Part shown: positions 33,934 through 42,833 of the stretch, piece by piece
Layout: each line of letters begins with the position of its first letter
Numbering within the stretch: the stretch's first letter is position 1
Source: Modestobacter sp. VKM Ac-2982
GTDB lineage: Bacteria; Actinomycetota; Actinomycetes; Mycobacteriales; Geodermatophilaceae
Length of the DNA stretch: 64,000 nt
Direction: 5' to 3'
Assembly: GCF_026967935.1 (NCBI RefSeq)
Contig: NZ_JAPVBL010000001.1
Location: 496,001 to 560,000, forward strand
Made by a program: the position numbers and the translations under genes
The notes under the pieces: generated by a model
What the model saw: the letters and a program-made list of their open reading frames with translations, nothing else
What the model was told of the DNA's origin: nothing
Databases searched by the model: none

Positions 33934-35211
33934 GTGTCATCGCAGCACGACCAGCCACCGTCGGCGGGCCCGCCGACCGACGCCTCCGCCAGCGGACAGG
34001 CGGGGACGGCGACCGACGCCGGTGTGCCCGCTGGGGTCCGGACCGCCGGGATGTGGTGCCTCTGGACGCTGGCGATCGGCGCCGTCGTCTACTTCGCGGT
34101 GCAGCTGGCCGTCGTCCTGGGCACCGTGGTGCTCACCTTCCTGGGCGGTCTGCTGCTGACCGCGCTCCTGCGGCCGGTCGCCTCCTGGCTGGACCGGACC
34201 GGGCTGCCCCGCCTGGCGGCGACCTGGCTGGTGATGGTGCTCTTCCTCGTCCTGCTGGGCGGGGTCGGCTACTTCCTGCAGCAACGGGTCGCCCGGGAGT
34301 GGGCCAGCCTGCGCCCCACCCTGGTCAGCGGGCTGGACCGGGTGCGCACCAGCCTGGTCGAGACGCTCGGCCTGCCCCGGGAACGGGTCAACTCGATCAT
34401 CGACGGGCTGATCGCCCAGCTGACCGGCGGGTTCGGGGGTGGCGCCGGCGGGCCGGGGATGGTGGTGACCGGTGCCACGACCGCGGTCACCGTGGCGGCA
34501 GGGCTGGTCCTCGCCCTGTTCACCGCGTTCTGGCTGATCTACGACGGGGCCCGGATCTGGCGGCTGTGCCTCCGGATCGTGCCGGCCGACCGCCGGGCGG
34601 CCGCCGACGACGCGGGGAACGGCGCCTGGCACACCCTGGGTGGATACCTGCGGGGCACCACGGCCGTCGCGCTCATCGACGCCGTCGGCATCGGCCTGGC
34701 GCTGCTGCTCATCGGCGTGCCGCTCGCCTTCGCCCTGGCCGTGCTGACCTTCCTCGGCGCCTACATCCCGGTCGTCGGTGCATTCGTGGCGGGGCTGGCC
34801 GCGGTGGTGGTCGCCTTTGCCGCGGGCGGGCTGACCGACGCCCTGCTCGTGCTGGGTGCAGTGGTCGTGGTCCAGCAGATCGAGGGCAACCTCCTGCAGC
34901 CGCTGATCATGCGGCGGACCGTCTTCCTGCACCCCCTGGGGATCGTCTACGCCCTCACCGTCGGCGGCCTGCTGTGGGGGATCGGTGGGGCGGTGATCGC
35001 CGTGCCGCTGGCCGCCGTGGTGTACGCGATCGCCGTCGCCCTGGCCGACCGCAAGGGCGGCGAGGAGCCAGAACCGCGTCCGCGGGGCCTCCGTCTCCGG
35101 ACCGGCGGTGCCTCCCGGGCCGACGCGCCGTCCGCCGACGGCCGGCCGGCCGTCGGCAACGGGGGACCTAGCCGCCGGGACCAGGCAGCGGAGGCGTCCG
35201 AGGGCTCCTGA
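33934..35211 (+). CDS. AI-2E family transporter (permease)
   Basis: 425 aa. About seven to eight membrane helices with family-typical segments: FLGGLLLTALLRPVASWLDR near residue 70, LTFLGAYIPVVGAFVAGLAA near 270 and VVQQIEGNLLQPLIMRRTVF near 310. Members export small molecules or ions (AI-2, Na+/H+). GTG 33934 has AAGGAG 6 nt upstream. A charged C-terminal tail (~370-425) is unusually long. Its 3' end overlaps the converging kinase gene by 44 nt. Confidence 0.92.
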   Translation: MSSQHDQPPSAGPPTDASASGQAGTATDAGVPAGVRTAGMWCLWTLAIGAVVYFAVQLAVVLGTVVLTFLGGLLLTALLRPVASWLDRTGLPRLAATWLVMVLFLVLLGGVGYFLQQRVAREWASLRPTLVSGLDRVRTSLVETLGLPRERVNSIIDGLIAQLTGGFGGGAGGPGMVVTGATTAVTVAAGLVLALFTAFWLIYDGARIWRLCLRIVPADRRAAADDAGNGAWHTLGGYLRGTTAVALIDAVGIGLALLLIGVPLAFALAVLTFLGAYIPVVGAFVAGLAAVVVAFAAGGLTDALLVLGAVVVVQQIEGNLLQPLIMRRTVFLHPLGIVYALTVGGLLWGIGGAVIAVPLAAVVYAIAVALADRKGGEEPEPRPRGLRLRTGGASRADAPSADGRPAVGNGGPSRRDQAAEASEGS

Positions 35212-37867
35212 TCGTCACGGTGGTGCCCTCCGGGCCGGGGACGACGGTGACGTCGGCGAACGCGGTCATCAACGTCGCCCCCCGCCCGCGGTCCATGCTC
35301 GGCACCCGTTCCCGCCACTGCCCGTGGTCCCGCACGGTGATCTCCACGCCGTCGACGGAGGCCTCGATGGTCACCTCGATGACCGGCTGGGTCGGGTGCT
35401 GGGCGTGCTCCACCGCGTTGGTGGCGGCCTCGCAGGCGGCCAGCAGCAGGTCGTAGACCTGGTCCTCGTCCAGCCCGGCGGCGGTCAGGACCCGGCGCAG
35501 GGCCCGGCGCAGCCCGGGGATGGCCCGGGGTACGGCGGGGAAACGCCAGTGCTCCTGGAGCACCGGTGCGGTCGTCGGGTGCCGGGGCGTGGCCGGCGGC
35601 CGGCAGACCGGCACCAGCGCACGGACCTCGGCCGGTCCGGCCGGGACGGGCGGCGTCGGCACCGGCGGAACGGGGACCGGTCCGGCGGCGGCTGCGTCGC
35701 GGGCACCCGAGCCCCGCTCGACCGCGACGCGCACCCGGGCGATCAGCTCGGCGGCCTGGAACGGCTTGGCGAGGTGGTCGTCGACCCCGGCGGCGAACCC
35801 CTCGACCGCGGCCTCCTGACCGGCCCGGGCGGTCAGCATGATCACCGGGATGGTGCGGGTGGCGGGGTCGGCGCGCAGCCGGCGCAGCAGTTCGAAGCCG
35901 TCCACGCGCGGCATCATCACGTCGGTGAGGACGACGTCGGGCCGGTGCTCGGCCGCGGCCGCCAGTGCCTCCTCACCGTTGGTGCAGGTCCGCACCCGCC
36001 AGATCGGCGCCAGCAGCCTCGTCAGGTAGCTGCGCATGTCGGCGTTGTCGTCGACGACCAGGATCGTGGCCGTCGCGTCGGAGGGCGCGTCCGGCAGCTC
36101 GTCGGGGGTCACGTCGGCGACCCAGGAGGCGGCGGTGCCGTGCGCGGTCACCGAGGGGGTGGCCGACGCGACCGCGTCGGCGGACGTGTCGGGGCTGCCG
36201 TAGGGGACGGCGACGGTGAAGGTGCTCCCGGCGCCCGGTTCGCTCTCCACCGTCACGGTGCCGCCGTGCAGGCCGACCAGCTCGCGGACCAGGGCCAGCC
36301 CGATCCCGGTGCCCTCCCGGGTGCGTGCCGAGGAGCCCCGCACCCGGTGGAAGCGGTCGAACACCAGCGGCAGCTCGGCGGCCGGGATGCCGATCCCGGT
36401 GTCGGCGACGGTGAGGACCACCTGGTCGGCCTCACCGCGCAGGGTCAGCTCGATGCGGCCGACGAAGGTGTACTTCACCGCGTTGGTGAGCAGGTTGAGG
36501 ACCACCTTCTCCCACATCCGCGGGTCGACGTGCACCGGCCGGTCCAGCGGGGGGCAGTCGACCGACAGCTGCAGGCCGGCCCGCTCGGCGGCGGCCCGCA
36601 ACACCCCGGCCAGCTCGGCGGTGAAGGCGGCGACGTCGGTCTCCACCCGGACGGCCTCGGCCCGGCCGGCCTCGATGCTGGCGACGTCCATCAGGTCGTT
36701 GACCAGGCGCTGCAGGCGCTGCCCGTTCCGCAACGCCAGCTCCAGCTGGTCGCGGGCTCCGCGGGGCAGTTGGTCGGAGGTGTCGGCCAGGACGTCGCTG
36801 ATCGGCCCGAGCAGCAGGGTGAGCGGGGTGCGCAGCTCGTGGCTCACGTCGGAGAAGAACGCCGTCTTCGCCCGGTCGAGCTCGGCCAGCGACTCGGCCC
36901 GCTGCCGTTCGGACTCGAACGCCCGGGCGTTGCCCAGGGCGCTGGTGAACTGCCCGGCGACCAGGTCCAGGAAGGTGCGGTACTCGGGGTCCAGTGCGCG
37001 GTTCGGGCTGATCCCGGCGACCAGGACGCCGATCCGCTCCTCACCCGCGGCGCCGCCCAGCGGCAGCACGGCGGCATCGCGCACCGGGTCCTGCCAGAAC
37101 CCGCCGACCAGCCCCAGCCCGCCGACCGGTCCGGGCAGCGCGGCGGCGTCGGGGACGGACGCGGGCAGCAGGTCGGCCGGGCAGCCGACCGTGCCGGCCC
37201 GCCGGAGGCCGTCGCCCTCGTCGAGGTAGACGGCGGCGAACGGCACGTCGAGCGGGTCGCTGCCCAGGGTGCGGCACAGCCCGGCGAGCACGGCCTCCTC
37301 GTCCCCGCGCTCCGCCTCGGTGCAGGACAGCTCGTGCAGGAGTCTCTGGCGCCGTTCGCCGAGCACCTCGTTGGTCACCTCGGTGCAGACGGCGTGCATC
37401 CCGGCGACGAGCCCGTCGTCGCCGAAGGCCGGCGCGTGGGAGACGGTGAAGTAGGTCTCCTCGCGGTAGCCGGCGCGCTCCAGCAGCAGGGGCAGCCGGG
37501 GCAGCCAGGACGCCTCGCGGGTGGTGATCGCGTGCTCGACCGGCCCCTGGAGCACGCCCCACCCCTCGGCCTGGGTGACCCGCAGGTCGCGCCCGAGGGC
37601 CCCGGGGTGCTTGGCGCCGATCAGGGTGGCGTAGCCGTCGTTGTACAGCTGGGTGTACTCGGGGCCCCAGGTGAGGATCATGGGGAAGCGCGAGGCCAGG
37701 ATGGTGCGGACGGCGTACCGGAGGCTCGCCGGCCACCCCTCGACCGGGCCCACCGGCGTCGCGGACCAGTCGAGCCCGGCCAGCAGCCGGCCGGTCTCGC
37801 CGCCACCGGCGAAGAGGTCGGCGGCGGAGGGTGACCCCGGCGCGGCAGAGGTCGGATCGGGGGCCAC
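35168..37867 (-). CDS. Hybrid sensor kinase with receiver and RsbW-like C-terminal domain
   Basis: 899 aa cytosolic-looking sensor. Residues ~20-160 are PAS-like (MILTWGPEYTQLYNDGY), ~165-330 GAF-like, then HisKA with His343 in FSDVSHELRTPL and a HATPase_c domain (NLLTNAVKY, GTGIGLALVRELV). A receiver carries phospho-Asp649 in VVLTDVMMPRVDG. A Pro-rich linker (~690-750) leads to a second, RsbW-type ATPase (~780-899: LLLAACEAATNAVEHAQHP, DRGRGATLMTAF). Such a domain usually controls anti-sigma partners. GTG 37867 follows GGAGG at 5 nt; ATG 37912 is possible. Confidence 0.9.
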   Translation of the reverse strand: MAPDPTSAAPGSPSAADLFAGGGETGRLLAGLDWSATPVGPVEGWPASLRYAVRTILASRFPMILTWGPEYTQLYNDGYATLIGAKHPGALGRDLRVTQAEGWGVLQGPVEHAITTREASWLPRLPLLLERAGYREETYFTVSHAPAFGDDGLVAGMHAVCTEVTNEVLGERRQRLLHELSCTEAERGDEEAVLAGLCRTLGSDPLDVPFAAVYLDEGDGLRRAGTVGCPADLLPASVPDAAALPGPVGGLGLVGGFWQDPVRDAAVLPLGGAAGEERIGVLVAGISPNRALDPEYRTFLDLVAGQFTSALGNARAFESERQRAESLAELDRAKTAFFSDVSHELRTPLTLLLGPISDVLADTSDQLPRGARDQLELALRNGQRLQRLVNDLMDVASIEAGRAEAVRVETDVAAFTAELAGVLRAAAERAGLQLSVDCPPLDRPVHVDPRMWEKVVLNLLTNAVKYTFVGRIELTLRGEADQVVLTVADTGIGIPAAELPLVFDRFHRVRGSSARTREGTGIGLALVRELVGLHGGTVTVESEPGAGSTFTVAVPYGSPDTSADAVASATPSVTAHGTAASWVADVTPDELPDAPSDATATILVVDDNADMRSYLTRLLAPIWRVRTCTNGEEALAAAAEHRPDVVLTDVMMPRVDGFELLRRLRADPATRTIPVIMLTARAGQEAAVEGFAAGVDDHLAKPFQAAELIARVRVAVERGSGARDAAAAGPVPVPPVPTPPVPAGPAEVRALVPVCRPPATPRHPTTAPVLQEHWRFPAVPRAIPGLRRALRRVLTAAGLDEDQVYDLLLAACEAATNAVEHAQHPTQPVIEVTIEASVDGVEITVRDHGQWRERVPSMDRGRGATLMTAFADVTVVPGPEGTTVTIRSPRTPPLPGPGG

Positions 37868-38074
37868 GCACACCTCCAGCCGGGACACCAGCACGCCTGC
37901 GAGCCCGGGCATCGCTGTACCCGGAGGCGGTCGCCAGCGACCCACCCGCAGCGTGCAACCTACCTCCGGCAGGCGGCGCCTGCCCTGAGGCCAGCTGTGC
38001 CCCCGGACGGCCGGGCGGGTTGGATGGGGCAGAACCGCCGGGAGAGCCCTGGCGCCGACCCCGAGGAGACCCCC

Positions 38075-38452
38075 GTGGCAGAGCTGACCCGTCCCGACGT
38101 CGAGCCCCCCACCGGGCCTGCCCCGTCCGACCTGGTGATCGAGGACCTGGTGGTCGGTGAGGGCGCCGAGGCCACCGCCGGCAGCCTGGTGAGCGCGCAC
38201 TACGTGGGCGTCACCCACGACGGCGGCGAGCAGTTCGACGCCTCCTGGGACCGTGGCGACCCGCTGGAGTTCCGGATCGGCGTCGGCATGGTCATCCAGG
38301 GCTGGGACGAGGGCATCGTCGGCATGAAGGTCGGCGGCCGCCGCCGGCTGACCATCCCGCCGCACAAGGCCTACGGCGAGCGCGGGGCCGGCGGCGTCAT
38401 CAAGCCCGGCGCCACCCTGGTCTTCGTGGTGGACCTCGTCGGCGTCCGCTGA
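38075..38452 (+). CDS. FKBP-type peptidyl-prolyl isomerase
   Basis: 125 aa single FKBP domain, cytosolic as no signal peptide is seen. Active-site features are DGGEQFDASWDRGDPLEFRI, then VIQGWDEGIVGMKVGGRRRL and the GATLVFVVDLVGV C-terminal strand. It accelerates cis-trans Pro isomerisation during folding. GTG 38075 is preceded by GAGGAG. Divergent from the hybrid kinase; ended by a strong hairpin at 38467. Confidence 0.94.
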   Translation: MAELTRPDVEPPTGPAPSDLVIEDLVVGEGAEATAGSLVSAHYVGVTHDGGEQFDASWDRGDPLEFRIGVGMVIQGWDEGIVGMKVGGRRRLTIPPHKAYGERGAGGVIKPGATLVFVVDLVGVR

Positions 38453-38466
38453 CGGGAACCGACCCA

Positions 38467-38513
38467 GTGCGCTGAGTGCCAGGTCCGCGCGCCGGACCTG
38501 GCACTCAGCGCAC
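38467..38513. terminator. Perfect 21-bp inverted repeat terminator
   Basis: Arms 38467-38487 and 38493-38513 are exact reverse complements (starting GTGCGCTGAGTGCC) around a 5-nt loop. It lies 14 nt after the FKBP stop and 5 nt before the convergent SDR stop, so it can terminate both. No U-tract. Confidence 0.85.
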
Positions 38514-38517
38514 ACCG

Positions 38518-39222
38518 TCAGATCGCGAGCTGGCCGTAGAACTCGCGGGGGTCGGCGGACAGGGCGGCCTTGACGCCTCGGCTCCAGTCGTCGACCAGCA
38601 CCTCCCACTCGCCGGCCTGGACGCCGTCGAGGGCGGCCCGGACGACGTCGGCCGGGTCGCTCATCGGGCCGGTGTAGCCGGCCATCATGTCGGTGTCGGC
38701 GGCTCCCAGCACGACCCCGGTGACCGCCGTGCCCTGCTCGGTGAGCTCGATCCGGACGCCGTTGGTCAGGCTCCACTCCGCGGCCTTGGCGGCGCTGTAG
38801 GCGTTGGCGCCGGCGGTGGAGAACCAGGAGAGCGCCGAGAGCACGTTGGCGATCGCGCCCCCGCCGTTGCGGGCGAGCACCGGCGCGAACGCCCGGATGA
38901 CGCCCAGCGTGCCGAAGAAGTGCGTCTCCATCTCCAGCCGGACGTCGGCCAGGTCGCCGGTGACCAGGTCGGCCCGGGTCGTGAGGCCGGCGTTGTTGAC
39001 CAGCAGCGTGACGTCGCCGGCGGCCGCGGCTGCGGCGGCGATCGACCCCGGGTCGGTGACGTCCAGCCGCAGCACCTCCACGCCCGGGACGTCGACGAGC
39101 TCGGGGCGGCGGGAGGTGGCGTAGACCTTGGCTGCGCCGCGCTCGAGCAGCTGCTGGGCGAAGTGGCGGCCCAGGCCGCGGTTCGCGCCGGTGACCAGGG
39201 CGACGGATCCGGTGATGTCCAT
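38518..39222 (-). CDS. SDR family oxidoreductase under MerR control
   Basis: 234 aa SDR. TGANRGLGRHFAQQLLERGA near residue 13 binds NAD(P), NNAG lies near 75, and YSAAK near 148 holds the catalytic Tyr/Lys with an Ser-containing VLSALSW before it. Short for an SDR and lacking long insertions, like many actinobacterial stress-linked reductases. Divergent from a MerR gene; its promoter has the 19-bp spacer typical of MerR targets. Substrate unknown. Confidence 0.9.
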   Translation of the reverse strand: MDITGSVALVTGANRGLGRHFAQQLLERGAAKVYATSRRPELVDVPGVEVLRLDVTDPGSIAAAAAAAGDVTLLVNNAGLTTRADLVTGDLADVRLEMETHFFGTLGVIRAFAPVLARNGGGAIANVLSALSWFSTAGANAYSAAKAAEWSLTNGVRIELTEQGTAVTGVVLGAADTDMMAGYTGPMSDPADVVRAALDGVQAGEWEVLVDDWSRGVKAALSADPREFYGQLAI

Positions 39223-39258
39223 GGTGGTTCTCCTTGCGTTCGGGTGGGCTGCCGAGGA

Positions 39259-39289
39259 CGCTAAGACCTGACGTTGACGTCAGAGTCAA
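39259..39289 (-). promoter_or_regulatory. MerR-type promoter with 19-bp spacer and palindrome
   Basis: Reading the minus strand, -35 TTGACT (39289-39284) is followed by 19 nt and a -10-like TTAGCG (39264-39259). The spacer contains the perfect dyad CTGACGT-CA-ACGTCAG (39268-39283). MerR activators typically bind such a dyad in an over-long spacer and untwist the DNA. It would drive the SDR gene. The -10 match is weak. Confidence 0.7.
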
Positions 39290-39317
39290 TGGTGAGGTCG
39301 ATCACTGAGGGGGTCCG

Positions 39318-39701
39318 GTGCTGCGCATCGGAGAGGTCGCCGCCCGCGCCGGCGTGAGCGTGCGGGCGCTGCGCTACTACGAGGAGCAGGGTCTGTTGGA
39401 GGCCGAGCGCACCCCGAGCGGGCAGCGCCGGTACCCGGAGAGCGCCGTGGGTCGGGTCCGGTTCATCCAGCAGATGTACGCCGCGGGGCTGGGCAGCGCG
39501 GACGTCCTGGAGGTGCTGCCGTGCGTGCACACCGGCGTCGCGACGCCGGAGATGCTGGACCGGCTGGTCGAGCAGCGGGACGGCATCGACCGGCAGATCG
39601 CCGAGCTGACCCAGGCCCGCGAGCGGCTGGACGAGATCATCCGGATAGGCGCGGAGCACGTGCCGGGGGCCCGGGCGGCGACCCGGTCTCCTCGGCGATG
39701 A
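39318..39701 (+). CDS. MerR-family transcriptional regulator
   Basis: 127 aa. N-terminal winged helix IGEVAARAGVSVRALRYYEE and YPESAVGRVRFIQQMYAAGL, then a C-terminal coiled coil (DGIDRQIAELTQARERLDEI). One Cys sits at LPCVHTG, near where metal or redox-sensing MerRs have effector Cys, but a single Cys is not diagnostic. Divergent from the SDR whose promoter carries the operator. Likely senses an aldehyde, redox agent or small hydrophobic effector. Confidence 0.92.
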   Translation: MLRIGEVAARAGVSVRALRYYEEQGLLEAERTPSGQRRYPESAVGRVRFIQQMYAAGLGSADVLEVLPCVHTGVATPEMLDRLVEQRDGIDRQIAELTQARERLDEIIRIGAEHVPGARAATRSPRR

Positions 39702-39730
39702 GTTCCGGCCGTCCCGGGGGTCTTCCCGGC

Positions 39731-40024
39731 ATGACCACCGCAGCGCACCCCGCCCAGCCGCTCGACGCCGTCTTCCGCTGCGTCATCGAGAAGGACGGCG
39801 CCTTCCCCACCTACCTGGAGCTGCCGGGCTCGGCCGAGGTGCTCGGCACCCGGCGGGCGGTGAAGGTCGCCGGCACCCTGGACGGGCACCCCTTCGCCGC
39901 CACGCTCATGCCCTCGGGGCAGGGGCCGCACTGGCTCCCGCTGCGGAAGGCGCTGTGCGCGGGGATCGGCAAGAGCGAGGCCGGGGCCCCGGTGCTGGTC
40001 CACCTGGAGGAGCGCCTCAGCTGA
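39731..40024 (+). CDS. DUF1905 family protein
   Basis: 97 aa small beta-barrel-like protein of the DUF1905 family: LDAVFRCVIEKDGAFPTYLE at the start, VKVAGTLDGHPFAATLMPSG in the middle and LPLRKALCAGIGKSEAG at the end. Function unknown; related proteins often carry a YdeI-type partner, which is absent here. Starts 29 nt after the MerR gene, so possibly co-transcribed. Confidence 0.88.
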   Translation: MTTAAHPAQPLDAVFRCVIEKDGAFPTYLELPGSAEVLGTRRAVKVAGTLDGHPFAATLMPSGQGPHWLPLRKALCAGIGKSEAGAPVLVHLEERLS

Positions 40025-40145
40025 CCGGCGGGCCGCTGTCGCCCCCGGACACCCGGTGCGGGTGCTCGTCGATCAGCGAGCCGGGCATCCTCTCCGGCCG
40101 GGTGACCACCGGAATGCCCGGCACGACCAGCGGGTTGGGCGGGGC

Positions 40146-40838
40146 ATGCAGGTCGAGGTGTGGTCCGACGTCGTGTGCCCGTGGTGCTACATCGGCAAGC
40201 GCAAGCTGGAGACGGCGCTCTCCCGCTTCCCGCACGCCGATCAGGTCGAGGTGGTCTGGCGGTCGTTCCAGCTCGACCCGAGCGTCCCCGAGGGCCACAC
40301 CGAGCCCACCCTGCCGGCGCTGGCCGCCAAGTACGGGCGCAGCGTCGAGGAGATGGCCGGTCAGATGCGCCGGGTCGAGGAGGTCGCCGCCGCCGAGGGG
40401 CTGCAGTACGACCTCGTCCAGGGCGTCAGCGGCAACACCCTGCTCGCCCACCAGCTCCTCCACCTCGCTGCCGAGCGGGGCCTGGGCGATGCGATGAAGG
40501 AGCGCCTGCTGCACGCGCACTTCACCGAGCACCGTTCGGTGTTCGACGTCGAGGGGCTCGTGCCGCTCGCCGTGGAGGTCGGCCTGGCCGAGGACGAGGT
40601 CCGGGCCGCGCTGGCCGACCGTCGGTACCTGCCCGCCGTCCACTCCGACATCGAGACCGCGCGGGCGCTCGGCGCGACCGGCGTCCCGTTCTTCGTCGTC
40701 GACCGCACCTACGGGGCCGCCGGGGCACAGCCGGCCGAGCAGCTGCTGCAGCTGCTCGAGCGCGCCTGGGCCGACACCCACCCGCTCACCACCGTCCCCG
40801 CCGCCGAGGGCTGCGAGGACGGGAGCTGCCGGACCTGA
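40146..40838 (+). CDS. DsbA-family oxidoreductase, FrnE-like
   Basis: 230 aa thioredoxin-fold protein without a signal peptide. Active-site Cys11-Pro-Trp-Cys14 in VVCPWCYIGKRK, helical insertion in the middle, and cis-Pro region ATGVPFFVVDRTYG near residue 180. A second Cys pair is at the C-terminus (EGCEDGSCRT). FrnE proteins act as cytosolic disulfide oxidoreductases or isomerases and are linked to oxidative-stress tolerance. Probably monocistronic or downstream of DUF1905. Confidence 0.92.
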   Translation: MQVEVWSDVVCPWCYIGKRKLETALSRFPHADQVEVVWRSFQLDPSVPEGHTEPTLPALAAKYGRSVEEMAGQMRRVEEVAAAEGLQYDLVQGVSGNTLLAHQLLHLAAERGLGDAMKERLLHAHFTEHRSVFDVEGLVPLAVEVGLAEDEVRAALADRRYLPAVHSDIETARALGATGVPFFVVDRTYGAAGAQPAEQLLQLLERAWADTHPLTTVPAAEGCEDGSCRT

Positions 40839-40854
40839 TCGGCACGCCCCTCTG

Positions 40855-41817
40855 CTAGCCGAGCAGGCGGGGGGCGCGCTCCAGGGCCTTGCGGGCGTCG
40901 GCGGCCAGCCGGCGGACGACGTCGCTCGCCGACTCCTCGGCGGTGACCAGCCCGACCGACTCCCCGGCGTAGACCGGCGCGTGGTCGAGGTCGCCCTCCG
41001 CCCGGGCGCGGCGGACGAGGTCGGCCGCGGCGGTGTCGCCGCGCAGCTCGGTCTCCCGGCCGTGCCAGAGCTGGGTGAACTCGTTCACCAGCGCCCGCCC
41101 GGGCCAGCGCGCCGGCCAGGGCAGCCCCTGGGCGATGTCGAACGCGCTGGTCAGGACGGTGTCGTCGCCGCCCGCGGCCCGGATCCGCTCCCGGGCGGCC
41201 GGGGAGTTGGCCGCCTCGGTGCAGGACAGGAACGGGGTGCCGATCCAGGCCCCTGCGGCGCCGGCAACCAGGACGGCGGCCAGCCCCGCACCGGTGGCCA
41301 CCCCGCCCGCGGCGAGCACCGGCCGGTCGGTCGCGGCCAGCACCTCCTGCAGCAGCGGCAGGGTGGCCCGCTGCCCGGTGTGCCCGCCGGCCTCGGTGCC
41401 CTGGGCCACGATGACGTCGGCCCCGGCCGCCACGGCACGGTCCAGGTCGGCCAGCGAGTTCACCGCGGTGGCCACCGCGATGCCGGCGTCGTGCAGCGGC
41501 CCCACGAACGGCTCCGGGTCGCCGAAGGAGACCGAGACCAGGGCCGGCTCGGTGGCGATCGCCGCGGCCAGCAGCTCCGGGCGCTGCTCCAGGGCCCAGA
41601 CCATCAGGCCGACCCCGAAGGAGACGTCCGCCTCCGTGGGCAGCCGCGCCTGTTCGGCCAGCCACTCCACCGGGGTGTCGGACCCGACGCCGATCATGCC
41701 CAGCCCGCCGCCGAGGGAGACGGCGCGGGCCAGCTCCCCGCCGGCCACCCCGGCCATCGGGGCACCGAAGACCGGCACGTCGAGGTCGAACCAGCGGGTC
41801 AGCGGGGTCTTGATCAC
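40855..41817 (-). CDS. Nitronate monooxygenase (2-nitropropane dioxygenase-like)
   Basis: 320 aa FMN-binding TIM-barrel. Family landmarks are [20 protein letters not shown] near residue 17, the flavin-site [17 protein letters not shown] near 139 (catalytic His in GGHTG), and [10 protein letters not shown]-like and [13 protein letters not shown] strands. It oxidises alkyl nitronates such as propionate-3-nitronate. GTG 41817 is chosen as the first start before the barrel. Followed upstream by an FBP zinc-finger gene on the same strand. Confidence 0.9.
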   Translation of the reverse strand: MIKTPLTRWFDLDVPVFGAPMAGVAGGELARAVSLGGGLGMIGVGSDTPVEWLAEQARLPTEADVSFGVGLMVWALEQRPELLAAAIATEPALVSVSFGDPEPFVGPLHDAGIAVATAVNSLADLDRAVAAGADVIVAQGTEAGGHTGQRATLPLLQEVLAATDRPVLAAGGVATGAGLAAVLVAGAAGAWIGTPFLSCTEAANSPAARERIRAAGGDDTVLTSAFDIAQGLPWPARWPGRALVNEFTQLWHGRETELRGDTAAADLVRRARAEGDLDHAPVYAGESVGLVTAEESASDVVRRLAADARKALERAPRLLG

Positions 41818-41858
41818 CCGACCATCGTCGTCCCTCGCCCCGCGGGGCGCAGCGGCGG

Positions 41859-42359
41859 TCAGCGGCGGGTGACGTCGGCGGTGAAGGCCTGGAGCCGCTT
41901 GCGCAGGCCGATGGCCTGCTCCTCGATCGCGAGGGCCTGCAGCTCCTCGTCGAGGTGCTGCGCCGACGGCGGGACGGCGGTCACCCGGCTCGCGCAGTCC
42001 AGGTCGGCGCAGATGTAGGTGCCCACGGTGTTGCCGTTGCGCCCCGCCTCGCCGACCCGCCGAGCGGTGAACAGCGAGACTTCGGCGGCCGACTGCACCG
42101 AGTGGCACAGCAGGCACATCGCCGACCGGCGGCTGGACATCTTCGTGTCGGCGGCCCGCAGCGCGATGCCGATCGGGTCGCCGTCCTGTTCGTGCACCAG
42201 GTACCCGCGCAGCTCGGCCTTGGCGTCCCGCCAGCCGAGCACGTCGAGCGACGCCCAGTCCAGCTCGTCCAGGTCGCGCGGCGGCGTGAGGGACGCGGCC
42301 TCGCTGCGGGAGCAGTTGACCATCGAGCGGCGGATCGCCGCCTCGGTCAGGGCGTGCAC
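41859..42359 (-). CDS. FBP-domain treble-clef zinc-finger protein
   Basis: 166 aa. The N-terminal half includes FNCSR-like VNCSRSEAASL and LDELDWASLDVLGWRD; the C-terminal half carries two Cys pairs, MCLLCHS and ICADLDC, as in the FBP (fibronectin-binding/EF-G-binding) C-terminal zinc finger that contacts EF-G in fusidic-acid-resistance proteins. Many actinobacteria encode such stand-alone proteins; a ribosome-related role is inferred. Confidence 0.85.
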   Translation of the reverse strand: MHALTEAAIRRSMVNCSRSEAASLTPPRDLDELDWASLDVLGWRDAKAELRGYLVHEQDGDPIGIALRAADTKMSSRRSAMCLLCHSVQSAAEVSLFTARRVGEAGRNGNTVGTYICADLDCASRVTAVPPSAQHLDEELQALAIEEQAIGLRKRLQAFTADVTRR

Positions 42360-42446
42360 GGGGACCTCCAGCGACGTCGGGACGGGACGGCCGCAGAGGT
42401 TACGTACCGCGCCCGTCCCGACGCACCCGGATTTCCCAACCCCCCC

Positions 42447-42476
42447 GTCCCACCAAGATGGCCATCTTGGTGGGAC
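42447..42476. repeat. Perfect 30-bp palindrome with AAGATGGCCATCTT core
   Basis: Arms 42447-42461 and 42462-42476 are exact reverse complements with no loop. It lies 5 nt beyond the stop of the 80-aa gene and about 90 nt upstream of the FBP gene, both on the minus strand. Likely terminator for the former; it shares its core with 4641-4668. Confidence 0.8.
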
Positions 42477-42481
42477 CGGGG

Positions 42482-42724
42482 TCAGCTGGTGGCTGGGCCG
42501 CCGTGCTCGGTGCCGGAGAGGTTGCGCAGCAGCTCGTGGGCGCGCTCGGCGCGCTTCGAGTCCTGCTCCATCACCTCGCGGAAGAACGCGGCGATGTCGT
42601 CCAGGCCGGCGTTCTCGGCGTCCCGGACGTACTGGCCGTAGTCGTGCCCGGCCTTGAGGGAGTGGTACTGGACGGAGATCAGGTCGAACGTGACGTCGGC
42701 GAAGCCGGTCTCACCGGTGGCCAT
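42482..42724 (-). CDS. Conserved small ferritin-like/helical protein
   Basis: 80 aa, mostly helical: VTFDLISVQYHSLKAGHDYG, then DAENAGLDDIAAFFREVMEQ and DSKRAERAHELL. The pattern (short helix, QYxxDAExxG, FFREVxxxD) recurs in small conserved actinobacterial and cyanobacterial proteins of unknown function that resemble half a rubrerythrin bundle. ATG has GGAGG just upstream (AGGAGGACCC). No metal-ligand set is complete. Confidence 0.8.
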   Translation of the reverse strand: MATGETGFADVTFDLISVQYHSLKAGHDYGQYVRDAENAGLDDIAAFFREVMEQDSKRAERAHELLRNLSGTEHGGPATS

Positions 42725-42833
42725 GGGTCCTCCTCTGGAGTGCGCCGGGGCCGTTGCTGGGCCTCTGGGTCGGACGCTCTCGCGCTACCCGGGCCTCCGG
42801 CGGGTGACACACGCCGGGTCGGACCGGTCCGTC

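Noticed and set aside
35220-37834. Long plus-strand frame opposite the hybrid kinase
   Set aside because: Third-position bias clearly favours the kinase strand; peptide is Gly/Val/Arg-rich without motifs.
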